From: Adiantum capillus-veneris
Taxonomy: Eukaryota; Streptophyta; Polypodiopsida; Polypodiales; Pteridaceae
Assembly: GCA_014529385.2 (NCBI GenBank)
Contig: CM043945.1
Coordinates: forward strand, 96,262,612 to 96,326,611
Reading direction: 5' to 3'
Length of the DNA: 64,000 bases
A model generated the notes under the pieces. That model saw only the letters and a program-made list of their open reading frames with translations, was not told the DNA's origin and did not search any database. Position numbers and translations under genes: made by a program. How positions within the stretch are numbered: position 1 is the stretch's first letter; each line of letters starts with the position of its first letter. Below are positions 49,526-60,733 of the stretch, piece by piece.

Positions 49526-52363
49526 ATGGATTCCGCTAAGTCATCGGCAACTAAGAGAAAAAGACCAACCATCAAGGATGCTCTTGCAGAAGCAGAACCT
49601 TTTGATATTCCAACAGAAACCCTCAAGCCAACCAAGACTTGGATGGAGGAAGCAGTACTAGAAAAAGAGGGAATAAAGATCTACCAGGGGACTTTCAGAG
49701 ATCCTCAAGGGCAATCGGTCGATGTACCTATGATCCCACGAGAATTAGTGGATTATAGCAGATCAGAGAACATCAGCAGATACCTGGAAAAGGCTGACTT
49801 ACACAGGTTCTTCACCTCGAGACCATCAGGTGTAGACACAAGAAGAGTGTATGAGTTGGCAACATCCATTCAGAAGGATGGGAAAGCCACATTGACAGCC
49901 ATGGATGGAGAAACAGTCGAAGTACAGATCACTCCACAGCTCATTGCAGATGCACTGAAGCTGCACAACAAAGGGAGTTCTGTCAGAGAAAGAAGAGAGG
50001 CCATAGAGGTCTATGGATCAAAGAAACAAAATACAACCTACGGAGATATGGCAGATCAACGAGCGGCAACCCTTTGCCGATTATACAACCAGTTTTTCCA
50101 TGTGTGCAGCAAAAGACCGCAGAAGTATACTACACCACCCCATGCCATTGCCACAACCATCACATGGGCACTGAAGAGCAACGTGCCAAAAGAGGTGAAT
50201 TATGCTCAATACATCCACGAGCAAGTAATCGCCATGCACAACCAGAAGCCAAGGTACATAGGAGGAGGAGAAATCCTAACAAGAATAGCTTATGAAGCTA
50301 TTGGAGCTAGGGATCAAGGGCCACAGATTCCCTCCCAGAATGAGTGGCTTAGAGAAGCCGATGAGGAGGAAGAACAGCAAGAAGTGTCCAAGAGGGCGTC
50401 CACAAGAGCACGCCGAAAACTAGAAATAGTTTCAGAACCTGAAGAGGCCGTGGACGAGCCGCTCAAGAAGAAAGTGAAGAAGAAGGCCGATCCCAAGCAG
50501 ACCAAAAGTCAAAAAGCCGCAAGAATGGAAAGGCTGGTGGAGCAGTTTAGAGCGCAAAGAGCTCTAAAGGGGGACTTTGAAGAAATGTGGGTGCCGGACC
50601 CCAGTAAAGTCGGAACCAGCTCAGCCAGGCCACATGTTGATCAATATGATCAATATATTAGAGCTTATGAGGAGTCGGAGGCCATACTGGAGCAGCAACC
50701 TGTCGAGCCTTATACTGAAGAGGAAGTACAGCTTTTAAAAGCTGAGCTGAAAAAGGACGACAAGGAGAAGAAGGAAGTAGATGAGTCTACTGAACTTCGA
50801 GAGAAAGACGGGCAAGCAAACAAAGGGAAAGCCAAGATGACTGAGGACAATCAGCCCTCCTTTACTGATGAACCAAGCCCGAAGAAGACGAAAATTATTG
50901 TGGAGGAAACCACAATAGAAATAGAAACAGAATTTATGGAAAAGCCGGAGGCCGGGACCAAGGAAAAGGAGATAGATCCAGTTCAGCAAAAGAAAGATGA
51001 TTATGAGGATCTAGTAGCGATCGGATACAGTGAAGAAGAGGCCCTGAAGGCAGTTTATGGGATATCCCTACGGAAACAAGATGATCGGAAAGGGACGAAA
51101 GAAAAGACAAAGGGTACAATGGAGAGTGAAGAAAAAATGGTCGAGCCGAAGCCATTGGAGGTGGTGGCAGAAAGAGCTGTCAAGTTGACAGATGAAGATG
51201 AAAAAGACATGCACATGGTGCATGAATTGCTCAGCAAGATTAAAGAAAGATCCAGAGCAAAGGAAGTAGCACTTGAGACAGCAAAACAAAAGGAAGCAGA
51301 GTTGCAGAAGAAGTTAGAGAATGCTATGACTGAATCTGAAAGTCATAAAGCATCACTCTACGACGCAGAAAACGAGAGGGACGGCTTGATACTCCAACTA
51401 GCCGAAGCTTCAAGAGAGGTAACAAGCTCACAAGAAGCAAAGGAGCGAATAGAAGATGAGCTGGAGGCAGCCAAGGATGAGCTCATTGAGCTAAGGGAAA
51501 GAGTCGAACTTCAAGAAAGGACAATCATGAGACTCAGGACCACCCCTAGAGCTAGCAGAGCAGGAACAGAACAAGAGGGAGCCCTCGTACCAGCTCTGGA
51601 AGAGCAGATCAGAAGTTTGCAAAGAGAGCTGAGGTTAGAGCAAGTACAAAGATTGCACATGGCAGAGGGATCACTGGCTGCAGAGGAGAGGCTCACATCA
51701 GAAAACCAAACACTAAGGACAGAAAATGAGGCCCTCCGCAAACAGCTCCAAGACCTCCAAGAGCAACAAAGAAGAGAAACAGAGACACCACAAGAAGAAG
51801 CAGGGGAAGCAGCCATAGAGCTACCAGAAACTGGAGAAGCAACCACAATCGAAGATCCAGCCCCAGTTCAAGAAGTGGCCTCGACTTCAGGAATCTCTGA
51901 AGGAGAAGAACAAAGGCTCCAGGACCAAATAGAAAAGTCAACAGAGGAAAGTGCCAAGGCGGAAATGGAATGGGAAAGGAGACTCCTCATCTCCATTAGA
52001 CTTCAAGGTTTAGACACAAAAGTGCTCCACGAAGAGTGGATGCAACCCAGCCTGCCTTTCCCTCTGATGAAATTTGAAGTGATAAAGACGAAAAAGAGAA
52101 TAGAGGAGGAGCAGTATGTCGCTCTTTATGAAGGCGACATCACAAAGGATGAACAATCGAAGAAGATTGTAGATTCTCAACCTAGATGGAGGAAAGGTTG
52201 GCTGAACAAATACCCAGCCTACCTCATCTACTTGGTAGAGGCTCCAAAGGAGATTCGGGAGGATGCAACCTTCTGCCCGGTGCCAAGAGTCAGAAACTGG
52301 AACGAGCATGGCAGGATTGCAGAAAAGAAGCCAAATTGGCTTAATTATCCCAGGATGCAATGA
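49526..52363 (+). CDS. distal ORF of the giant element: coiled-coil protein of unknown function
   Basis: 945 codons, intact until the junction with copia DNA. Residues about 50-260 form a globular domain (VPMIPRELVDYSRSENISRY, then RAATLCRLYNQFFHVC, PPHAIATTITWALKS), reminiscent of domains in extra ORFs of large plant Ty3 elements; I cannot name it. About 275-560 is acidic/basic low complexity. About 570-800 is strongly predicted coiled coil (ELIELRERVELQERTIMRL, QIRSLQRELRLEQVQRLHM). The C-terminus has WRKGWLNKYPAYLIYLVEA. No signal peptide or membrane span is seen, so an envelope role is not supported. The natural end may be missing because the frame stops right at the copia boundary. Confidence 0.75.
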   Translation: MDSAKSSATKRKRPTIKDALAEAEPFDIPTETLKPTKTWMEEAVLEKEGIKIYQGTFRDPQGQSVDVPMIPRELVDYSRSENISRYLEKADLHRFFTSRPSGVDTRRVYELATSIQKDGKATLTAMDGETVEVQITPQLIADALKLHNKGSSVRERREAIEVYGSKKQNTTYGDMADQRAATLCRLYNQFFHVCSKRPQKYTTPPHAIATTITWALKSNVPKEVNYAQYIHEQVIAMHNQKPRYIGGGEILTRIAYEAIGARDQGPQIPSQNEWLREADEEEEQQEVSKRASTRARRKLEIVSEPEEAVDEPLKKKVKKKADPKQTKSQKAARMERLVEQFRAQRALKGDFEEMWVPDPSKVGTSSARPHVDQYDQYIRAYEESEAILEQQPVEPYTEEEVQLLKAELKKDDKEKKEVDESTELREKDGQANKGKAKMTEDNQPSFTDEPSPKKTKIIVEETTIEIETEFMEKPEAGTKEKEIDPVQQKKDDYEDLVAIGYSEEEALKAVYGISLRKQDDRKGTKEKTKGTMESEEKMVEPKPLEVVAERAVKLTDEDEKDMHMVHELLSKIKERSRAKEVALETAKQKEAELQKKLENAMTESESHKASLYDAENERDGLILQLAEASREVTSSQEAKERIEDELEAAKDELIELRERVELQERTIMRLRTTPRASRAGTEQEGALVPALEEQIRSLQRELRLEQVQRLHMAEGSLAAEERLTSENQTLRTENEALRKQLQDLQEQQRRETETPQEEAGEAAIELPETGEATTIEDPAPVQEVASTSGISEGEEQRLQDQIEKSTEESAKAEMEWERRLLISIRLQGLDTKVLHEEWMQPSLPFPLMKFEVIKTKKRIEEEQYVALYEGDITKDEQSKKIVDSQPRWRKGWLNKYPAYLIYLVEAPKEIREDATFCPVPRVRNWNEHGRIAEKKPNWLNYPRMQ

Positions 52364-52935
52364 TTATGCTTTGAAGATCAAGAGTATCATCGAGGCTCTT
52401 GGATCTATTAAAGTCTCAGTGGAAGACGATGACATTGTCCGTGCATGCTTGGATGGTCTAGGAGATGAGTATGTACATTTCAGGTCTTCCATGAATACAA
52501 GAGACGGCATCCCCGTGTTCCAAGATTTGATTTCTATGCTTATTCTTGAGGAGAAGAACCTTGACATATCTTCTTCTCATGGTAGAAATAATTCTGAACA
52601 GGCCTTCTATTCTAACTCCAACAGAGGTAGAGGTAGAGGTCGTGGTCGAGGCCCAAGGGGTTGCAGGGGCCAATTTTGAGAAGGTCAATCAAATCAAAAC
52701 AATACAGGTGGCAGGGGAAACCAGTCTCAAGGCAGGGGGAGTCAAAGAGGTCGTGGTGCAGGATCAAGCAGGCAGAAACATACTGCAGATAGCAGAGAAT
52801 GTTGGACTTGTCGTGAAAGAGGTCACATGTCACGTGAACGTCCAAAGGGAAAAGCAAGTGGAAAGAGAGAACAGGGAAACTATGCATCTACTAGCAGAGA
52901 TGCAGATGACAACAAAAACGAGCGCATGTAATGAA
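52361..52935 (+). pseudogene. copia gag C-terminal part with broken zinc knuckle
   Basis: It starts NDYALKIKSIIEALGSIKVS and continues DDIVRACLDGLGDEYVHFRS, then a long Arg/Gly-rich run (RGRGRGRGRGPRG). A stop at 52677 and a frame change follow. The knuckle near 52800 reads C-x2-C-x4-H-x4-R: the last Cys is Arg (TGT to CGT). Confidence 0.82.
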
Positions 52936-53524
52936 TACAATGACTGCAGAGAATTCCACCCGAGATGATGTTTGGTATGTGGATTCAGGTGCCTCTAATC
53001 ACATGACGTCTCGTGGAGAGTGGTTTAGAGATATGCGCAAACCAGATGTGTCAGGCTATGTGCAGACAGGAGATGACACAGCTCACCCCATTGCTCATGT
53101 AGGGGACATACTTCTAAATACGAAGAGTGGCAACTCAAAGTACTTAGCAGATGTACTTCATGTCCCAAACATTACAAAGAATCTTGTTTTTGTTGGAAAA
53201 ATGGTTGAGCAGGGTTTGCAGGTTCGCTTCAATCCAAATGGCTGTTATATAGAAGATTTCCACAATGGCTGTAAGCTGATCACAGAGGGCAAATGTGTGG
53301 GCTGAATGTTTATGCTGAATGTTGACATGCCTGAGGTAAAAGCTGCATTATTTGCACAGGGCACAGGTGTTGTGGCTGATGTTGACATTTGGCACAAACG
53401 CATTGGCCATGTCAATGAGCAGAGATTGCACAGCATGCAATCAAAACAGATTGTTAAAGGTTTGCCCAAATTCAAGGTGGATGGTATGCATAAAGTGTGT
53501 GCAGCATGCCAGTTTGGAAAATAG
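52931..53524 (+). pseudogene. copia protease and pre-integrase domain with stop codons
   Basis: The protease start VWYVDSGASNHMTSRGEW is intact. The GAG-pre-integrase stretch (DIWHKRIGHVNEQRLHSMQ) is separated by TGA at 53303-53305. A TAG at 53522-53524 follows CQFGK. Both look like C-to-T changes of CGA and CAG. Confidence 0.85.
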
Positions 53525-53575
53525 TCAAAGGGCTCATTTCCACATGAGCGCAATGTATGTAAAAAGCCACTTGAG

Positions 53576-55928
53576 GTGGTGCACACAGATTTTTGGGGTC
53601 CAACCGATACTGCAAGTATACATGGTTGTAGGTATTATGTCTCTTTCATTGATGACCATACAAGAAAAGTATGGGCCTACTTCATGCGTAACAAAAGTGA
53701 AGTGTTTGGTCACTTTCAAGACTTCAAAGTCATGATTGAGAAGGAGACAGATATGCAAATCAAGACATTGAGGTCAGATGGAGGGGGAGAGTACTTCTCC
53801 AATGATTTTTCAGATTTTCTACGAATGCATGGTATACGCAGGCAGTTTACATGCAGATATACTCCACAGCAGAATGGGGTCGCAGAAAGGAAAAACAGGC
53901 ACATTGCAGAGGTTGCACGTGCATTGATGAATGAGAAGAACATGCCTCATCATTTTTGGGCTGAAGCTGTAAATACAGCTGTGTACATTATGAACAGGAC
54001 ACCTACAGCTGCGGTGCATGATGTAACGCCTGAGGAAAAGTTTACAGGTACAAAGCCTGATTTTGCACACTTGAAAGTGTTTGGCTGCATAGCTTACGTG
54101 CATGTACCAGATGATTTGCGTAGGAAATTGGATCCTAAAGTAGAGAAATTTATTCTTGTGGGATATTCCCTTGAACAAAAGGGGTACAGATGCTACAATC
54201 CTACTACACGAGAATTACGAGTGAGCAGAGATGTAGTCTTTGATGAGATGAGCAGCTGGTACAGTAATGCACATGGCACTATTGGGGCTGATGTAAAAGA
54301 TGATGTGGTTCTACAAAATGTGAGGCCACAGTCACAGGTTTTGAGTGGACCACAAGAGTCCTCTTCTCGTGGCTCTGTTGAGAAGCCATGGAATGGTAGA
54401 CTACGTACGCAGGTTACTCCACCAGCAGGTAAAGGGAATGTATCACGAAAAGGAAAGGAAAAGGTTGATGAACCTCCCTTTATGGCTGATGCATCATCAG
54501 GGTTTTCACATGTAGACATGGATTCAGATGGTTCTGAACAAAGTCTTGATGAGGAATTTGGAATTCCGGCTGTCAGGACATCTGGTGTAAGGAAAGTACA
54601 AGAAGATGCTAGAGGGCAAAGGAGTGACCCAGGACCGCGCAGATCTAACAGAGTCAGAAATCCAGTTCAAAAATTGACTTATGATGGGTATCTAGCGCAT
54701 CACCAAGCCTACATGGCTAAGGTGATACAGGATGTGGAGCCCACATGTTTTGAGGATGCAGTTGGAAATGTTCATGGGGATGATGAAATGAATGAAGAGA
54801 TGGCTGCATTGGAAGCAAACGACACATGGGAGTTGGTGCCATTGCCAAGTGGCAAGAAAGCTATTGGCTGTAAATGGGTGTATAAAACCAAGCATAAGGC
54901 TGATGGTAGCATTGAGAGTCACAAGGCAAGGCTGGTCGCAAAGGGTTATGCACAGACGTATGGCATAGACTATGAGGAGACCTTTGCTCCAGTGGCAAAG
55001 ATGACGACTGTGAGAGCTGTCATAGCAGTGGTTGCATCTAGAGAATGGATTATGCATCAAATGGATGTAAAGAATGCCTTCTTGAATGGTGAGTTGCAAG
55101 AGGAAGTGTATATGGATCAACCACCTGGTTATGTCGATCCAGGTTACCCAGATTATGTATGCAGACTTCTCAAAGATTTGTATGGTTTGAAGCAGGGCTC
55201 TAGAGCATGGTATGACAGGATTGCCAAGTATCTTGTTAGTATTGGGTTTAGGAGAGCTCATGCTGATCATTCACTCTATGTACGTGAGAGTGATGTGGGG
55301 ATTGTGGTCATTACCATATATGTAGATTACCTTATTATTGTGGGTGACAATGCTATGGAGATTGACCATGTGAAGGGTCTTCTCAAACAGGAGTTTGAAA
55401 TGAAAGATTTGGGCGAGTTGCGCTACTTTCTTGGCATTGAGGTGATCAGGACTCCAGAGGGTGTATGGCTGTCACAGAGACAGTATGCTTTGGACATGTT
55501 GTCAAAGTATGGTATGGCTGATTGTAAGCCAATTTCTATTCCCTTGGATGTGAATGCAAAGCTGAGTGCAGAGAAGGTTGATGTTGTTGAGGATGTCAAG
55601 ATGTACAGGAAGATTGTGGGTAGTCTAATCTACTTGACTATCGCAAGGCCAGACTTGAGCTACACAGTAGGCTTGGAGAGTCAGTTCATGCAGCTTCCGA
55701 AGAAGCCACATTTGGATGGAGTACGACGCACACTTTGGTATGTGCAAGGGACTCTTGACTACGCATTGTTCTATGCAGCAGATGCGCCATTAGCATTGTA
55801 TGGGTATACATATGCAGATTGGGCAGGTAGCATTGTTGATAGGAGATCTATGAGTGGCTTCATGTTCTCTTTTGGGAGTGCTGCTGTTACTTGGAGCAGC
55901 AAAAAGCAGCCTACGATTGCTTTATCGA
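53576..55928 (+). pseudogene. copia integrase and reverse transcriptase, catalytic Asp lost
   Basis: Integrase: HTDFWGPTDTASIHGCRYYV, RSDGGGEYFSNDF, YTPQQNGVAERKNRHI (D, D, E motifs present). RT: NDTWELVPLPSGKKAIGCKW, RLVAKGYAQTYGIDYEETFA, MDVKNAFLNGELQEEVYMDQ, LYGLKQGSRAWYDRI. The YVDD box reads YVDY, so the second catalytic Asp is Tyr. RNase H begins (YADWAGSIVDRRSMSGFMF, WSSKKQPTIALS) and is cut at 55928 by the solo LTR. Confidence 0.9.
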
Positions 55929-56868
55929 TGTTAAGGCGGTTACGCCGCTAGCGGAAGCTAAATAGCGAGAACTCAACCAACAACAGAATTTGTCAGACGA
56001 GGACGGAGCTTGACCCGCAGGCGCATGGAAACAACTAGGTGGGTGTCAAATCACCTACTCGACCTTCTAATGACAATCACTACTAAGGAAATCAAATCTA
56101 AGTTCTAAAATATGCAAGTGACTGAAATCCGTACTACGAACGAATGCTATACGAAACAGGATCTAGAATCATTGAATCAATCTCAAACTCAAGGGGAAGT
56201 CTATACACTAGGTTAGAACAGCACCCTAAAGACTTGAACTGCAAAATCAACCCATAATCACTCCGTGTGGTAAACGCGTATGAAGACAGGCCGAAAAATA
56301 CAGGTGATCAAAACTTGACCCCGATGGTACCAATGTGTAGCTCTACTCGTTGTGGTTCTATAGATATACTGTACGCTCCATTCCGACACACGAGTTGGAA
56401 GAAAACTCACACCGAAGCTCGTAAGAACTTACCACACATAGAAGCCGATAGCGCGCACTCTTGGTATCTGTGCGTAGCTCTCGCCGTTGCTAACACAATG
56501 GCGGTGTCGCTTCTCCAATGGCGGCTCCGTAGCTCGCGTAGCAAGTAGATAAGACTCTCTCTCTCTCTCACTCTCTCTCAGACACAATCACGGCGCTCAA
56601 AAACTCACCTTGATTAATAATCTGAATCCCTTTAGGTTACAAAAACTTTGGCTTATATACCTCAGCCTTGGAGGTGAGAACATCTCTAACTAATTACATC
56701 AGCAAGTGAAATTACTTCGGAATTACAAGCTGGAAACTCAATTGAGTCCCGTTACTTAATGAATGGCTCAAATCAAAATTAATGTCGGAAAGACATTTAT
56801 TACAATCAATGGTTACAAAATGATGAGTGTGAGCAAAAATGTGGGTGTGATCCTCTGTTGGCTCAACA
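55929..56868 (-). mobile_element. solo LTR of the giant-element family, inserted in copia RNase H
   Basis: Plus-strand TGTTAAGGCGG ... GGCTCAACA is the reverse complement of the LTR at 34536-35477. It is flanked by the 5-bp target duplication ATCGA (55924-55928 and 56869-56873). The copia RNase H frame resumes cleanly after one TSD copy. Its presence dates giant-family activity after the copia insertion. Apparent ORFs inside are incidental. Confidence 0.95.
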
Positions 56869-57250
56869 ATCGAGCACAGAGGCCAAGTACAGAGGTGCAA
56901 CAGTTGCAGCGTGCAAGGTAGCTTGGCTACGCACATTACTTGAGGACTTGGGAGTGCAGGTGGACCAGCATATTGTCATCCATTGTGACAACCTCAGCAC
57001 CATGCAGTTGGCTAGGAACCCATTGTTTCATGCTAGGACCAAGCTCATAGAGGTCCATTACCACTACGTTCGAGAGCGAGTGTTGGCGGGCGACATCGAC
57101 TTGGTCTACGTCAGCACAGAGGAGCAGATAGCGGATATCTTTACCAAGGCCCTCGGAGCTGAGAAGCTTCGACGTTTCTGGACTATGCTTGGACTCTGTG
57201 ACATGCAGAGCTCGAGGGGGAGTGTTGAGATGTCGAGCTCTACATCTTGA
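56869..57250 (+). pseudogene. copia RNase H end
   Basis: It resumes STEAKYRGATVAACKVAWLR and continues HCDNLSTMQLARNPLFHART, DLVYVSTEEQIADIFTKALG, then the purine tract and the LTR. It shares one ancestral frame with 53576-55928. Confidence 0.9.
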
Positions 57251-57535
57251 GCTGCATCCACTACGGGTCTTGGCTGCTTACGACATTTACTCACTGGCGC
57301 GTTAGGTGACCGACACAGAGGATCTCTGCCAGTGATTCTACAGCTGGACTACACTTATAGTGCCAGCCTAGTACGCTTCTAGCGAGTTCACACTTAGTGA
57401 CCACATGTACATATGTGCTACTTTTCAGTTTTAGCACTTAGTCATTTTGTACTCTCTTTTCTGTAAGAAGAAGAAGAAGAAGAAGCTTTCCATCTCTGTG
57501 TGGTGTGTGCTTGTCTTGTGTAGCTCTCTTGAGTT
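57223..57535 (+). repeat. copia 3' LTR, right edge uncertain
   Basis: It starts TGTTGAGATGTCGAGC directly after the purine tract. It contains (GAA)n at 57469-57486. It merges with antisense chromovirus gag at about 57490-57535; no CA border with target duplication could be fixed. Confidence 0.65.
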
Positions 57536-59051
57536 TGGGGAGTCTCCTCCTCTTGGATTTCAACCAAGGAAGCTCTAGGAGGATCTTGGCAGTTGTTCTT
57601 TTGGGGACAAGCGCGGTACACATGCCCTTGTTCGCCGCACTTGAAACACCAGTTATCCTTGCGATAACGCTCAAGCTCTTCAGGAGAGAATTTGTTCTTA
57701 CCTTTGTAAACTCCCTTCTCTTTAGCTTTGTTGGATTTGCCCTTAGGAGACTTTTGGACATTGTCCTTCCCCTTAGGCTCATTGGAACCCTTGTTTTCCG
57801 GGGGCTTATTATTTCTTTTAGCCCCCGTTTGGAAATTGATTCGAGAGGCCACCATAGTATGGTGTATTACCGCCGATATGGTACGTGGCCTTTGGGACTT
57901 GACATACTCCGCCATTTCTTCGGTTAAGCCCACACAAAATTGTTGCTTTTGTTCTCTAAAATCCAACTTTTTGAAGACAGTGGCTTTGAGTTGTAGGTCC
58001 CAAAACTTGTCTACATATTTGTGGATGGATTCATAGGGAGAGAGCTTTAAGCTTCGCCATTCGGTGAGTACTTTGTCTTTGGCATCGGTGGCCAAAAACT
58101 GCTTCATAATGGAAGCTCTTAAAGCTTTCCATGTTCTTGGAGCTTCACCGTTGACCACCATTGCCTGGCGGACTTTTGAAAGTGCATAGCTACATGGCGT
58201 AGCTTAGAGGACTCCGTGAAGCCCTCATCTCCAAACGCCGCATCGAATTGCTGGATAAAGGCCAAGACTTTGTCTGTAGCACCAAAGGTACCATCATAGG
58301 TAAGGAAAGAGATCCTCTTCCCTCCCTCCTTGAATTTTTTCAGCTTGGACGACCTCTTCCATGCGGCATAGGATTTCCTATGGCCTCTTCTTTTTGATGG
58401 TTCAAAGGTTGCACCATCACTTTCTTCAGAAGGTGAAGAATTTGAAGAAGGTGGAGAAGAGGGTGACCTCTTTCTCGCCTTTTTCTTGTCTTGATCTTCT
58501 TCGTGTTTACCATCACGTCCATAAGAGGAAGAGGACGAAGAAGATGGAGAAGAGGGTGTCCTCTTTCTCGCCTTTTTCTTCTCTTGCTTTTTATCATCCC
58601 TCTTTGAATTATGGCGTGGAGAAGAGTGTGATGGTCTTCTCCACTTTGGTGGTGATGGAGAGCGTTTAGCCCGCCGTCTTCGTGGAGCCATCTCTGTCGA
58701 GGTAGCGGGAGACTCACTTCTTTCTCGTTCCTTCGATGGAGGCTCTTGAGTTCTCCTTTGGGAAGGAGATGCAACATCAAGAAGTAAATTCTTGAGTCCT
58801 TCGTAGGGATTCTCTTCTTCTTCCCGAATCGGAGAGAGACCTCTTTTGGTAGTCTCACAAGGAGGCTTCCTAGGTGTTCTCTCGTCATGGTGATGAGCTT
58901 GGAGAATCTCGTGAGCACGGAGCTCCCGTTGCACTTCTCTTTGGAGAGATGGATTGCCCATGGCTTGTTGAAGCCTAGAAACAAGATAGTTAACAAGCAT
59001 CATTAGTAGCTTGCTCATGAGCAAAATCAAAGTTATCAACATTAATTTCAC
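57535..59051 (-). pseudogene. chromovirus-type Ty3/gypsy gag with RS-like domain
   Basis: Reading leftwards: a charged N-terminus, an Arg/Ser-rich domain (RRRRAKRSPSPPKWRRPSH and two 31-codon repeats with KKARKR(S/T)PSSP), then gag core AFIQQFDAAFGDEGFTESSK and HFQKSARQWW. A frameshift near 58160 follows, then GEAPRTWKALRASIMKQFLA and VDKFWDLQ, and an intact CCHC knuckle CFKCGEQGHVYRACPQ. The C-terminus runs out of frame into copia LTR sequence, so protease and later domains are missing. Confidence 0.82.
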
Positions 59052-59477
59052 TCTCTTTACTATTGTAAGTCATTCTAACAACTTTTAGGTGTAAACTTTT
59101 TAGGTGTACTTTGGCACTTCAAGCCATAGTTGCTACTCCTCTTTACCCCTTTAGAAAAAGCACTCAAGCTACTGTACCTGCGGCTCGAATACCCTTAATT
59201 GCAAGGAATAGAAGAGAGGGTCTTTCGACACCAAAATAGCACCGGCTCCTGTCAAGCTTCTAATAGCTCAATAGTGGTTAAGCCGTAGGCAAGCCCCATA
59301 GGACTCCACTATTAAGACCATAGCTCTCGACGGTGATGCCCCGTTAACTGCACGAAGGCAGGCGCACTGCAAGGCTGAAAAATCCCTATTCTACTTACTC
59401 ACATGCAATTAATAATACCAACAATTTATAGCTAGCTTGAGGACCTCCCTTCTTGAGCAAGAAAAGAGAAACCTTGT

Positions 59478-59489
59478 GCTCTGATACCA
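59478..59489 (-). other. tRNA-Met primer-binding site
   Basis: On the minus strand TGGTATCAGAGC lies one base inside the LTR end ...AATGTTACA. It belongs to the gag-bearing element to its left. Confidence 0.85.
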
Positions 59490-59490
59490 A

Positions 59491-60679
59491 TGTAACATTT
59501 AATGGCCTAAAAACTTATGTGTAGCGGAAATTAGCATGAACATAGTGGGCATTTCATTAGAATATATTCCTAATGAGAATTACAAGAGTGCTTGGGTGGA
59601 GAGAGCAACAAAAAGCATAACACATAGTTAGATAGCATCAACAATACTTTCAAAAGAGAGAGAAATTAAGCTATTGACAACAATTGAGGACCGGATTTTC
59701 ATGGAGCCGGTCCCCCCTCGAAAAGGCTTTGTATTATGGTTTCTCCCATCAAGAGAGACATTGTACAATACAATTCTTTGTGTTCCTTCAAGACTAGCTA
59801 GTGCAATGAAGATGAAAGCTTCATGCACTAAGCAAAACACTTAGCAAACACAACTTTAATTATCCCCGTTCTCAGACCCAAGACCTCATACACCTTCGAA
59901 GATGGTGAGAGCTAGCAGGGTATGAGAGTAGATTGAGAGGAAGAAGGAATATTTTACGAGAAAGATGTACATCTCCTCACATAATCACTCATATTAGCAT
60001 AGATTTAGCTTAGTAATTAGCTTGGTAGAGGAGATGAGCATGCATTGAAGCTTGGCTCTTGGTTGGATTTGCATCCACATGCCAAGAGTGTGTTGATGTA
60101 GGCTTCTATCTCACAAGCTTGGAGTAGGTGATGGCTCTCCATTAAAGCTTGGTAAGAGATGGTCTTGTCTTTCTTCACACATGAGATTATGTGAGTGTGT
60201 GTGTGATAATGCCTTGCAAAAATCAGCCCCCTCTCTCTCTTGGGCGAGCCCTCTTGCTAATTGCTCTTGCAGGCTCCCCATTGGACCTCCCCAAGTCAAG
60301 CCAATGGCTATTAAGTAGCATAAGTGATAGCCTTCTGACATGTGTCCCCCTTTCCCCTTTTGTGAGAGTTTTAGGTAATTTAATAATTAAACTAAACTCT
60401 CATTTGACCCCTTTGCCTCCTGGCCAATAGGAATCAGGCAAGCCATTGGGCTCCTGAATGCTCATTGGACCCCTTGGGAGACTGTCCAATAGTCTTCTAG
60501 GAGACTTAATTCTCATTGGTTCTTTTATTAAGTGTTTTTAAATTAATTAAACTAGATTTACTCTAGCCTAATTCTCATTGGTCCACCTCCAAGGCCATCC
60601 AATAGGAATTGGGCACACCTTGTGGGCATCTGGTCTAGGGAGCTGACATGTGTCCCTAATTCCCTTTGTGTAAAGGGAG

Positions 60680-60733
<54 letters not shown>

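Larger units (their letters stand above)
34536..52360 (+). mobile_element. giant Ty3/gypsy-like LTR retrotransposon, 3'-truncated
   Basis: Its parts are a 5' LTR (34536-35477), tRNA-Asp capture, partial LTR repeat, tRNA-Asp primer site (35673-35690), a 1.6-kb leader with palindromes, gag, a frameshifted pol with unusual domain order, a purine tract, a palindrome-bearing spacer, and a 945-codon ORF. The 3' LTR is absent: the element breaks at about 52360 against a Ty1/copia gag. More than 17.8 kb remain, so the intact element would be among the larger plant LTR elements. A solo LTR of the same family sits at 55929-56868. Confidence 0.88.
52361..57535 (+). mobile_element. Ty1/copia element, 5'-truncated, split by a solo LTR
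   Basis: It begins inside gag and runs through protease, integrase, RT and RNase H to a purine tract (GAGGGGGAG) and a 3' LTR starting TGTTGAGATGTCGAGC at 57223. The 5' LTR and gag start are missing. A 940-bp solo LTR interrupts RNase H. Confidence 0.88.

Noticed and set aside
50735-51941. Several minus-strand ORFs with Leu/Phe-rich, membrane-like sequence
   Set aside because: They are antisense shadows of the Glu/Lys-rich coiled-coil ORF.
49526-52363. Envelope protein call for the distal ORF
   Set aside because: It sits in the envelope position, but there is no signal peptide, no membrane span and no Cys-rich ectodomain; it is mostly coiled coil.
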